Shown: positions 1-6,779 of the stretch, one piece after another
Layout: every line of letters starts with the position of its first letter
Numbering within the stretch: position 1 is the first letter of the stretch
From: Caulobacteraceae bacterium
GTDB lineage: Bacteria > Pseudomonadota > Alphaproteobacteria > Caulobacterales > Caulobacteraceae
Length of the DNA: 8,097 nt
Reading direction: 5' to 3'
NCBI GenBank assembly: GCA_947456005.1
Contig: CANGRP010000117.1
Coordinates: 1 to 8,097 of the forward strand
The notes under the pieces: generated by a model
Told to the model about the DNA's origin: nothing
The model's input: the letters and a program-made list of their open reading frames with translations, nothing else
Database searches by the model: none
Position numbers and translations under genes: made by a program

Positions 1-528
1 GACCTCCCGGGCGCCGGCATCCCCGGCGGCCCGGGCGAGGTCGGGTAGGAGATCGGCGGAGAAGAGGACCGGATGACCCCGGCGTCCCTTGTAGGTCGGG
101 GCGGCCGCCAGGGCGCCCGCCTCCACCGCGGCGACGAGTCGCGGAAGGACCTCCTCAGGCACGTCTGGCATGTCGCCGAGGAAGACGAAGACCCCCCTCA
201 GCCCGGGAGGCAGAACGGCGACCCCTGCCCGCAGGGAGGCGCCCATGCCCTCGGCGTGGTCTGCGGCGTGCACGAGGCGCAGCCGCCCGGCGCCGCCCAT
301 TCTATCGGCTGCCGCCCGGCAGGCGTCCCCGACGGGTCCCGGGTCCGTTCCGGTGACGACGATGACCGGGTCAGAGGGCGTCGACAGGGCCGCCCAGACC
401 GCCCCGGCGACAAGGGGCGCCCCACGCCAGGGCGCCAGAAGCTTGCCGCCGCCAAATCGGCGTCCCGCCCCCGCCGCCAGCAGGATGGCTGCATAACCCG
501 ACCCGAGTCCGACCGCCGCCCCTGTCAT
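1..528 (-). CDS. mocA: MocA-like molybdenum cofactor nucleotidyltransferase (3' end cut by window edge)
   Basis: Reading leftward from the ATG at 528, 176 codons stay open to the window edge, so the C-terminal 20 or so residues are missing relative to the usual length of about 190-200. The N-terminal nucleotide-binding loop is LAAGAGRRFGGGK (residues 17-29), followed by a GMGASLRAG segment (95-103), a GDMPD metal-binding motif (118-122) and GHPVLF (151-156). The AAG loop and GHPVLF favour the MocA/YgfJ branch over MobA, whose loop usually reads AGG with a downstream DK. MocA joins CMP from CTP to Mo-molybdopterin, giving the cytosine dinucleotide cofactor of xanthine-oxidase-family enzymes; this fits the XdhC gene at 5742-6716. 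An in-frame ATG at 546 would add six residues (MRGRRN); neither start has a strong ribosome binding site. Family assignment is strong; the nucleotide used (CTP, GTP or other) is inferred. Confidence 0.82.
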   Translation of the reverse strand, partial: MTGAAVGLGSGYAAILLAAGAGRRFGGGKLLAPWRGAPLVAGAVWAALSTPSDPVIVVTGTDPGPVGDACRAAADRMGGAGRLRLVHAADHAEGMGASLRAGVAVLPPGLRGVFVFLGDMPDVPEEVLPRLVAAVEAGALAAAPTYKGRRGHPVLFSADLLPDLARAAGDAGAREV

Positions 529-559
529 GTTCCGTCGTCCCCGCATATGTTGACCCGGC
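529..559. promoter_or_regulatory. 31-bp divergent gap between mocA and moaA
   Basis: These 31 bp separate the start codons of two divergent genes. No convincing Shine-Dalgarno or -35/-10 pair is visible for either direction. The space is too small for two full promoters, so transcription start sites probably lie within the opposite coding sequence, or one or both mRNAs have very short leaders. The regulatory role is inferred from gene layout only. Confidence 0.35.
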
Positions 560-1591
560 ATGACGCCGCTCGACACCGCGCCCGCCGTCCAGTCCCGCCC
601 CCGCCTCGTGGACGGGTTCGGCCGCGCCGTGACCTATCTTCGGGTCTCGGTGACGGACCGATGCGACCTGCGCTGCGTCTATTGCATGGCCGAGCATATG
701 ACCTTTCTGCCCAAGGCGCAGGTGCTGACTCTCGAGGAGCTGGAGCGCCTCGCCTCGGCCTTCATCGACCTGGGCGTGCGGAAGATCCGCATCACCGGCG
801 GCGAACCCCTGGTGCGCAAGGGGGTGATGGACCTCTTCGGCGCCCTGGCGCCGCGGCTGGCCGCCGGCGACCTGGACGAAGTGACCCTGACGACGAACGG
901 CACCCAGCTGGAGACCTTCGCCGCGGACCTTGCGGCCTCCGGTGTGCGGCGGGTCAACGTCTCGCTGGACAGCCTCAACCCTGAGACCTTCCGCCGGCTT
1001 ACCCGGGGCGGCGACCTGGCCCAGGTCCTGCGCGGGCTCGAGGCCGCCCGCGCGGCAGGCCTTGCGGTCAAGATCAACGCCGTCGCCCTGCGCGATGACA
1101 ACGCCGGCGAGCTTCCCGACCTGGTCGCCTGGGCTCACGGCCAGGGGTTCGACGCCACCCTGATCGAGGCCATGCCCATGGGCGAGATCGATGTCGACCG
1201 CAGCGACCAGTTCCTGTCGCTGCGGGATGTCCGGGCCCAGCTGGAAAGCTTCTGGACCCTGACCGACCTCGACCTGACCACCGGGGGACCGGCCCGATAT
1301 GTCCGGGTCGCCGAGACTGGCGGACGGCTGGGTTTCATCACGCCCCTAAGCCACAATTTCTGCGAGCTCTGCAACCGGGTGCGCCTGACCTGCACGGGGA
1401 CCCTGCATACCTGCCTCGGCCGCGAGGACGCGAGCGACCTGCGCGCGGTGATCCGCAGCGGCGCATCGGACGGGGAACTCCGTCAGGCGATCCTGCGGGC
1501 CATCGACGCCAAGCCCGAGGGCCACGATTTCCGGATCGATCGCAACGCCCCGCCGGCGGTGCAGCGACACATGTCCACGACGGGGGGCTGA
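560..1591 (+). CDS. moaA: GTP 3',8-cyclase MoaA (radical SAM)
   Basis: MoaA catalyses the first step of Moco synthesis, converting GTP into (8S)-3',8-cyclo-7,8-dihydroguanosine triphosphate by radical SAM chemistry in the cytoplasm. The 343-residue protein has the family's usual length. The SAM [4Fe-4S] cluster motif CxxxCxxC is at Cys35, Cys39 and Cys42, preceded by the typical LVDGFGRAVTYLRVSVTDR region. GGEP (80-83) is the SAM-binding motif. The second, substrate-binding cluster motif CxxC-x13-C is at Cys268, Cys271 and Cys285. The chain ends in Gly-Gly (342-343), the tail needed for activity in characterised MoaA. An in-frame TGA at 551-553 leaves the ATG at 560 as the first possible ATG; the next candidate, a GTG at 608, would remove the region before DGFGR. 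It is the first gene of a six-gene Moco operon, and moaD starts 2 bp after its stop. Confidence 0.98.
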   Translation: MTPLDTAPAVQSRPRLVDGFGRAVTYLRVSVTDRCDLRCVYCMAEHMTFLPKAQVLTLEELERLASAFIDLGVRKIRITGGEPLVRKGVMDLFGALAPRLAAGDLDEVTLTTNGTQLETFAADLAASGVRRVNVSLDSLNPETFRRLTRGGDLAQVLRGLEAARAAGLAVKINAVALRDDNAGELPDLVAWAHGQGFDATLIEAMPMGEIDVDRSDQFLSLRDVRAQLESFWTLTDLDLTTGGPARYVRVAETGGRLGFITPLSHNFCELCNRVRLTCTGTLHTCLGREDASDLRAVIRSGASDGELRQAILRAIDAKPEGHDFRIDRNAPPAVQRHMSTTGG

Positions 1592-1593
1592 AG

Positions 1594-1833
1594 GTGGCGC
1601 GCGTGCTCCTGTTCGGGCGGCTCGCCGACGTCGCCGGTTGGCGCGAGCGGGACATCCCGGCCAGCAGCCTCGCGGACCTGAGGGGGCGGATCGCCGCCGA
1701 AGACCCGACCCTCTTCGAGGCCCTTCAGGCCCCCGCAGTCCGCACGGCGGTGGACCAGGAGATGGTGACCCTGGACGTTTCGCTTCAGCCGGGTTCCGAG
1801 GTGGCCTTCCTGCCGCCCATGAGCGGGGGCTGA
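1594..1833 (+). CDS. moaD: Molybdopterin synthase sulfur carrier subunit MoaD
   Basis: This 79-residue ubiquitin-fold protein is the small subunit of molybdopterin synthase. After activation its C-terminal glycine carries a thiocarboxylate that supplies the dithiolene sulfur. The N-terminal strand VLLFGRLADVAG and the tail FLPPMSGG (residues 72-79) ending in Gly-Gly are diagnostic. The start is a GTG two bases after the moaA stop; the G-rich end of moaA (from about 1582) can serve as ribosome binding site. The gene is followed three bases later by moaE, which encodes its complex partner, an arrangement that suggests translational coupling and matched amounts. The MoeB-type adenylyltransferase that activates MoaD is not in the window. 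Confidence 0.95.
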   Translation: MARVLLFGRLADVAGWRERDIPASSLADLRGRIAAEDPTLFEALQAPAVRTAVDQEMVTLDVSLQPGSEVAFLPPMSGG

Positions 1834-1836
1834 GGC

Positions 1837-2283
1837 GTGATCCGATTGACCCAGGCGCCCTTCGACCCGGGCCTGGCCCTCGGGGAATTCTGCCGGGACC
1901 GAAGGGAGACCGGCGCTGTCGCCAGCTTCACGGGCCTGGCCCGGGCCGAGGCAGGTCAGACCACCCTACTGGAGCTTGAAGCTTATCCGGGATTCACTGA
2001 GCGTGAGATCGGCCGGCATGAGGCCGCCGCCGTGGCGCGCTTCGGCTTGCAGGATGTCCTCATCATCCATCGTACCGGCCCGATCCCGCCGGGCGAGGCC
2101 ATCGTCTTCGTGGCGACGGCGGCGCCCCACCGCCGCGCCGCCTTCGAAGGCTGCGACTTCCTCATGGACTACTTGAAGTCCCGGGCGCCCTTCTGGAAGA
2201 AGGAGACGGGCCCGGACGGCGCGCGGTGGATCGAACCGACGGACCGTGACCGAGACGACCTGGCGCGATGGGAGACCCAATGA
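1837..2283 (+). CDS. moaE: Molybdopterin synthase catalytic subunit MoaE
   Basis: MoaE (148 residues) binds cyclic pyranopterin monophosphate and transfers two sulfurs from MoaD thiocarboxylate, giving molybdopterin; the active complex is a MoaD2-MoaE2 heterotetramer. Visible family signatures are GAVASFTGLAR (26-36), LELEAYPGFTE (45-55), His98-Arg99 in the APHRRAAF segment, and MDYLKSRAPFWKKE (110-123). Lys114 and Lys121 keep the seven-residue spacing of the two essential lysines of the E. coli enzyme. The start is a GTG three bases after the moaD stop, with GGGGG about 7 bases upstream inside moaD. Its stop codon overlaps the moaB ATG as ATGA. Confidence 0.96.
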   Translation: MIRLTQAPFDPGLALGEFCRDRRETGAVASFTGLARAEAGQTTLLELEAYPGFTEREIGRHEAAAVARFGLQDVLIIHRTGPIPPGEAIVFVATAAPHRRAAFEGCDFLMDYLKSRAPFWKKETGPDGARWIEPTDRDRDDLARWETQ

Positions 2284-2839
2284 CTTCTGCAACCCCGATC
2301 ACCCTGACCCCCGGAGGCCGGATCGACCCGGCCCGGCCCTTCGTCCCGGTGCGCATCGCCGTCCTGACCGTGTCCGACACCCGGGAAGAGGAGAGCGACA
2401 CCTCCGGCCATGTGCTGGCCGACCGGGTCACGGGCGCCGGACACTTCCTGGCCGACAAGGCCATCGTCCGGGACGACGTCGACGAGATCCGCGCCCGGAT
2501 CCTGGCCTGGGTCGACTCCGGCCAGGTCGACGCCGTGATCAGCACCGGCGGCACCGGCATCACGGGCCGGGACGTCACCCCAGAGGCCGTGGAGCCCCTT
2601 TTCGACAAGCGTATCGATGGGTTCTCCGTGGTCTTCCACCTGGTCAGCTTCCAGTCCGTGGGCCTGTCCACCCTGCAGTCCCGCGCCACGGCCGGCATCA
2701 TCAACGGCGTCTTCGTCTTCTGCCTTCCCGGGTCGAACGGGGCGGTGAAGGACGGCTGGGACAAGGTCATCCAGGCCCAGCTCGACAGCCGCCACGGCCC
2801 CTGCAACATGGTCGAGCTGATGCCGCGGCTGCTGGAGAA

Positions 2840-2843
<4 letters not shown>
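2280..2843 (+). CDS. moaB: MoaB, probable molybdopterin adenylyltransferase
   Basis: This 187-residue protein belongs to the MoaB/MogA fold. It resembles E. coli MoaB over its length: RIAVLTVSDTREEESDTSGH (25-44), ISTGGTGITGRDVTPEAV (87-104), FQSVGLSTLQSRATAG (124-139) and LPGSNGAVKDGW (149-160). MogA and some MoaB proteins adenylylate molybdopterin before metal insertion. No mogA is seen here, so this protein is the natural candidate for that step, but E. coli MoaB itself is not the main adenylyltransferase, so activity is inferred. I chose the ATG at 2280, which overlaps the moaE stop as ATGA and has GGGAG about 5-9 bases upstream. An in-frame ATG at 2268 would add MGDP and has a poorer ribosome binding site. 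Confidence 0.93.
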
Positions 2844-3306
<463 letters not shown>

Positions 3307-3310
<4 letters not shown>

Positions 3311-4497
3311 AGCTGATGACGGTCGAGGCCGCCCGGACGGCCATGCTGGCCGCCGTCCGCCGGCTGGGTCCGGTCGAGCTTGCATTGCAGGACGCCTTGG
3401 GCCGCATGCTGGCCGAGGACATCCACGCCGTCCGTGACCAGCCCCCCTTCACCAATTCCTCCATGGACGGCTGGGCGGTCCGTAGCGCGGACGGTCCCGG
3501 GTCCCGGAAGATCATCGGCGAGAGCGCCGCGGGCCATGGCTTCGAGGGGCGCCTCGGCGCCGGCGAAGCGGTGCGCATCTTCACCGGCGCGGCCCTGCCC
3601 GCCGGCGCAGACGCCGTGGTGATCCAGGAAGACGCCCGCCAGGACGGCTGGACGGTGGAGGTTCCCGACTGCGCGCCCGGCGACAATGTGCGCCAGGCTG
3701 GCCGTGACTTCCGGGCGGGCGGGCGGCTTCTCACCGAGGGCCTGAGGCTCGATCCCTGGCGCCTGTCTCTTTGCGCCTCCGCCGGGCGCGACCGGGTCCG
3801 GGTGGTCCGGCCGCCGCTGGTCAGCATTATCTCCACCGGCGAGGAAGTCGTCGAGGCGCCGGCCGTTCCCGGGCCCTGGCAGATTTTCGACTCGGGTTCC
3901 CCTGGGCTGGAGGCCATGCTGCGCACCTGGGGGGCGGAGACCCGCCGGGTGACCGGCGTGCGCGACCGTCGGGAGGCGGTTCGGGACGCCATCGCCGCCG
4001 CGGGCGGGGACCTTGTCGTCACCCTGGGCGGCGCTTCCGTTGGCGACCATGACCTGGTCCGGTCGGCCGCCGCCGACCTGGGCCTGGACCTGCGGGTCGA
4101 GAGCGTCGCCGTCCGGCCCGGAAAACCGACCTTCTTCGGCGTCCTGGCCGACGGGCGTCCCCTTCTGGGCCTGCCGGGCAATCCCGCCTCGGCCTTCGTC
4201 TGCGCCGAGCTCTTCCTGCGGCCCCTCGTCGCCGCCCTTGAGGGCCGGCCCTCGGCCCCGCCGATCCGGGAGGCCCGCCTGCTGGCGCCCCTCCCGGCGA
4301 ATGGTCCTCGCGAGCATTGGATGCGGGCCCGGCTTGTCCCCGACGGGGACGGGGAGGCCGTGGAAGCCTTCCTGGATCAGGACTCCTCCCTTGTCCGGGT
4401 CTTCTCCGAAGCCGACGCCCTCTTGCGGCGTTTGCCGGGCGCGCCCGCAGCGGCGGCCGGCGAGGCCGTCGAGACCTTGCCCCTGGTCAGGGGCTGA
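3307..4497 (+). CDS. moeA: Molybdopterin molybdotransferase MoeA
   Basis: MoeA inserts molybdate into adenylylated molybdopterin, giving Mo-molybdopterin. The 396-residue length fits single-domain-set bacterial MoeA proteins (E. coli about 411). Motifs in order are PPFTNSSMDGWAVR (46-59) with Asp54, GDNVRQAGRDFRAGG (125-139), ISTGEEVVE (175-183), the Mo-site block TLGGASVGDHDLV (239-251), VRPGKPTFFG (269-278) with Lys273, and LLGLPGNPASAF (286-297), followed by the C-terminal beta domain. One mild oddity is FDSG at 194-197, where many homologues have Asp-Ser/Thr-Asn. The ATG overlaps the moaC stop as ATGA, making moeA the last gene of the operon. Its last 11 bp overlap the 3' end of the opposing luxR-like gene, so no separate terminator space exists between them. 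Confidence 0.97.
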
Positions 4498-5011
4498 CGG
4501 GACGGTCTCCGGCGACCGGGCCCGGGATGAGGTCCTCGAGGAAGAGGCAGGCGAGGGCGGCCCGCGAATTCACGCCGGCCTTGCGGTAGACCTGAGCCAG
4601 CTGGGCCCTCACCGTGCCTTCTGCGGCGCTCCTCAGCCCTGCAATCTCGGCCACGTCGAAACCTTTCAGCGCGAAGACCGCCACGTCCGCCTCCGCAGGG
4701 GTCAGGCCCCAGTCCCGGAAGCGCTCGGCGGTGACCGCCGCCAAGGCGCCGGCGGCGATGTCCAGGGCCGCCTGCCGGCGCTGTCCCTCGACCCAGAGAC
4801 GCCGGACCTGCAGGGCGCCCACGGCCACCCCGGCCAGCAGGGCCAGGGCAATGACCAGTTCGGTCGCGACGTGCAGGCCGGTCTGTGCATTACGGACATC
4901 GACCAGGGCGTCCCCGATGAAGAAGACCGCCGCCAGGGTCTGCAGGGCGACGACGAAGGAGACCGCTGTCGCCAGTCGGTCTCCTCTCAGGGTTTGCATG
5001 CCGGTCATCAT
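4487..5011 (-). CDS. Two-helix membrane protein with C-terminal LuxR-type HTH
   Basis: The 174-residue protein has two hydrophobic stretches, about residues 14-37 and 44-68, with a very short loop, which suggests a hairpin with both ends in the cytoplasm. A 30-residue linker follows, rich in Arg, Gln and Ala and perhaps helical. Then comes a LuxR/GerE-type helix-turn-helix (about 100-160): LTPAEADVAVFALKGFDVAE matches the LTxREx pattern and the scaffold helix, and EGTVRAQLAQVYRKAGVNSR is the recognition-helix block. There is no receiver or autoinducer domain, so the membrane part is the only obvious sensing or localising element. The ATG at 5011 overlaps the stop of the cytochrome b gene (ATGA), with GGGAG just upstream, so the two are probably translated together. 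The target promoter and signal are unknown. The fold call is strong; regulation by redox state is speculation from context. Confidence 0.88.
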   Translation of the reverse strand: MMTGMQTLRGDRLATAVSFVVALQTLAAVFFIGDALVDVRNAQTGLHVATELVIALALLAGVAVGALQVRRLWVEGQRRQAALDIAAGALAAVTAERFRDWGLTPAEADVAVFALKGFDVAEIAGLRSAAEGTVRAQLAQVYRKAGVNSRAALACLFLEDLIPGPVAGDRPVSP

Positions 5012-5643
5012 CGCTCCCGGAGTTTCGACCCTCCGCCTATCATCGACGAGAGGACCTGGCGACCGCTTCTGCGGGTCTCGAACACCACGCCGCCGAGGTG
5101 AACGAAGGCGAGGATGAGGAGCAGGTTGGCCGCCGCCTCGTGGATCTCCTCCACCGCCTCGCCAGACCCTCCATTGGCCTCGCTGGCCTCATCATCGAAC
5201 TCCCCCAGGCCTGCGGAAGCCATCGCCGTGTCCCCGCCCGTCTCCGGGCGGACCTGAGGCGGAAAGCCCGTCATGGCGATTCCAGAGGCGATCACAACGG
5301 CGAGGGTTCCCCAGAGGCCGTAGGCCATCAGGGCGCCCAGGGGGTTGTGCGAGGCGTGGGCGGCTCGCCGTCCGGCCCGGATGTCGCCGATGTGCTCCAG
5401 CGCCCGGCGGGGACTGGGCGGGAAGGCCGCGAACCGCGCCTCCGGCGGCCCGATAAACCCCCAGGCGAGGCGCAGCCCCAGCAGGGCGGCGATGGCGAGG
5501 CCGAGCCAGAGATGGAGCCCGGAGCCACCCTCCACGACCAGCCTGTTGACGATGACGCCGGCGGCGATCCCCCAGTGAGTCAGTACGACTATGGGATCCC
5601 AGCGACGATTCGGGTGGGCTTGGGCGGGTTCGGGTTTCGACAT
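5008..5643 (-). CDS. Cytochrome b561-type (Ni-hydrogenase b-type cytochrome) membrane protein
   Basis: The 211-residue protein has four predicted membrane helices, about 17-37, 43-64, 102-125 and 167-189. Candidate haem-ligand histidines are His23 in the LTHWG motif of helix 1, His44 at the start of helix 2, and His168 and His182 in helix 4; the 14-residue gap between the last two suits one ligand near each membrane face. The ending SSMIGGGSK resembles the R..NLVxAMITGxK tail of cytochrome b proteins that pair with small c-type cytochromes. The role would be electron transfer between quinol and a periplasmic partner, none of which is encoded here. Between helices 3 and 4 lies an acidic, glycine- and serine-rich loop (about 130-166). 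The ATG at 5643 has GGAG about 8 bases upstream. Family assignment is firm, partner unknown. Confidence 0.9.
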   Translation of the reverse strand: MSKPEPAQAHPNRRWDPIVVLTHWGIAAGVIVNRLVVEGGSGLHLWLGLAIAALLGLRLAWGFIGPPEARFAAFPPSPRRALEHIGDIRAGRRAAHASHNPLGALMAYGLWGTLAVVIASGIAMTGFPPQVRPETGGDTAMASAGLGEFDDEASEANGGSGEAVEEIHEAAANLLLILAFVHLGGVVFETRRSGRQVLSSMIGGGSKLRER

Positions 5644-5741
5644 GGCCTGTCTCCGTCTGGCGAGCGACGGGAGGACAGAGAGCCGGTCCGGCCGGAGGGA
5701 CTACCCCACAGGCGCGGGTCCAGGTCCGGCTAAGCGCCCGC
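5644..5741 (-). promoter_or_regulatory. 98-bp gap upstream of the cytochrome b gene
   Basis: This is the longest gap in the window. It separates xdhC from the same-strand cytochrome b gene and ends in the cytochrome ribosome binding site (GGAG at about 5652-5655 on the minus strand). It holds GC-rich repeats of CCGG around 5682-5696 and part of the palindrome at 5730-5745. I see no confident -35/-10 pair. It could hold a separate promoter for the cytochrome/LuxR pair, or a leader in a longer xdhC transcript. Confidence 0.3.
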
Positions 5742-5745
5742 TTAG
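5730..5745. repeat. 16-bp palindrome CTAAGCG-CC-CGCTTAG at the xdhC stop
   Basis: Two perfect 7-base inverted arms flank a 2-base centre, and the xdhC stop codon (TAA on the minus strand, 5742-5744) lies inside one arm. No T-run follows on the minus strand, so it is not a canonical intrinsic terminator. It could be a weak hairpin at the xdhC 3' end or an operator for the downstream cytochrome/LuxR pair. Confidence 0.45.
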
Positions 5746-6716
5746 GCCTTGCGGCCGCCGCCGAAACGCTCGGTCATGATCTCGCCGATCACCGAGACGG
5801 CGACCGCCCAGGGCGCCTTGCCGCCGATGTCCAGGCCGATGGGGGCGTGGACCCTCGAGAGGACCGCTTCCGGCACGCCGGCCGCGCGCAGGGGGGCCAG
5901 GCGTTCTTCCAGCCGCCGCTTGGCGCCGAGCAGGCCCACATAGCCCGCCGCCGATGGCAGGGCCGCGGCCAGGGCCTCGCGGTCCAGCTCCAGGTTGTGG
6001 CTGGCGATGGCGACGGCGGTCCAGGCGTCGGTCCCGATCATGGCCAGGGCCTCGGCGGGGGACATGCGGCTGTAGGCCAGGCCGGGGACAGGCGGCGGCG
6101 CCTCTGGCCCCTTGCCGCGTACGAGGGTCGTTTCGAAGCCGGACTGGGCGCCCAGGGCGGCGATGGCCAGGGCGGTGGGGTCGGAGCCGAAGACCACCAG
6201 TCTCTGGGCCGGATCGCAGCGTCGGGTGAAGGCGCCGTCCCAGGCCTCGACCTCGCCGGGCGCGCCGCAGGCCCGCCGCCGCCCGTCGGTGATCCACTCC
6301 GCTGGCCGCCGCGCCGCCCAGGCCTCGAGGAGGACGGTCAGCGCCGGCTCCGAGGACTCCAGGCGCTCCAGCAGGATCTCGATCCGCGCGCCGCAGAGCA
6401 GGCGGATGTCCGGCCAGGGGCTACCTTCTCCATAGACCAGGCGCCGGGGCTCGCCATCAGCGAGACAGGCGTAGGCGTGGTCTGCGATATCGGACTCCAC
6501 GCACCCTCCCGAAAAGTACCCGGCCACGGGATCGGGGCCCGAATCGCCCGAGTCGGTGAAGACCATCTGGGTTCCCACGGGCCTGGGACCGCCCCCTTCG
6601 ACGGCGACCAGTGTGGCGAGCACCGAGGTGCGGCCGCGCCGCCGGGCGTCGTCCAGGGCGGGGCGGACGTCATCGACGAATCCGAAGACGGGCCAGTCGG
6701 GAAGCGGGGTTCTCAT
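5742..6716 (-). CDS. xdhC: XdhC/CoxI-family molybdenum cofactor insertion factor
   Basis: The 324-residue protein has the two-domain XdhC/CoxI layout. The N-terminal domain shows VEGGGPRPVGTQM (39-51), SGGCVE (69-74) and GEGSPWPDIRLLCGARIEIL (96-115). The C-terminal Rossmann domain shows LVVFGSDPTALAIAALGAQS (173-192), YVGLLGAKRR (259-268) and HAPIGLDIG (290-298). Characterised XdhC binds Moco, supports its sulfuration and hands it to xanthine dehydrogenase; relatives serve CO dehydrogenase and aldehyde oxidases. This matches the MocA-like gene at the other end of the Moco cluster. The client enzyme is not in the window, so it may serve an aldehyde, CO or isoquinoline oxidase-type enzyme instead. 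The ATG at 6716 has only a weak ribosome binding site. The gene diverges from the AKR-like gene across 63 bp. Confidence 0.92.
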   Translation of the reverse strand: MRTPLPDWPVFGFVDDVRPALDDARRRGRTSVLATLVAVEGGGPRPVGTQMVFTDSGDSGPDPVAGYFSGGCVESDIADHAYACLADGEPRRLVYGEGSPWPDIRLLCGARIEILLERLESSEPALTVLLEAWAARRPAEWITDGRRRACGAPGEVEAWDGAFTRRCDPAQRLVVFGSDPTALAIAALGAQSGFETTLVRGKGPEAPPPVPGLAYSRMSPAEALAMIGTDAWTAVAIASHNLELDREALAAALPSAAGYVGLLGAKRRLEERLAPLRAAGVPEAVLSRVHAPIGLDIGGKAPWAVAVSVIGEIMTERFGGGRKA

Positions 6717-6779
6717 GAAGGCCGAATTTAACGTCCTGTAAGCATTTCAGAAACCGCTTCTTTAGGCATTGGAGACAGG
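6717..6779. promoter_or_regulatory. 63-bp divergent intergenic region between xdhC and the AKR-like gene
   Basis: This is the least GC-rich stretch of the window, with AATTTAAC near 6725 and a T-rich patch near 6758-6770, which suits a promoter region serving both directions. The rightward gene has a clear ribosome binding site, GGAG at 6771-6774, five bases before its ATG. I cannot name a -35/-10 pair with confidence. The promoter role is inferred from divergent genes and base composition. Confidence 0.4.

Noticed and set aside
420..559. Possible Moco riboswitch upstream of moaA.
   Set aside because: The roughly 140-base motif cannot fit in the 31-bp gap, and the sequence further upstream is mocA coding sequence; no convincing aptamer architecture was visible.
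371..1138. A 255-codon leftward open frame antisense to moaA, running on from an alternate frame of mocA.
   Set aside because: The translation lacks family motifs and is low in complexity; long antisense frames are expected at this GC content, and moaA and mocA fully explain the region.
2246..2839. The moaC frame stays open far upstream across moaB, which could suggest a larger fused protein.
   Set aside because: The upstream translation is Arg/Pro/Gly-rich shadow sequence of moaB; the MoaC family start falls at the GTG at 2840, which overlaps the moaB stop.
5847..6731. A 294-codon rightward open frame antisense to xdhC, and a similar 211-codon frame over the cytochrome gene (5098-5733).
   Set aside because: Both are rich in Gly, Arg, Gln and Pro without motifs; the minus-strand proteins match known families throughout.
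6728..6742. Possible CtrA-type site (TTAA-N7-TTAA) in the xdhC/AKR gap.
   Set aside because: The second half reads TAAG, with two mismatches, or GTAA at the wrong spacing; too weak to call.
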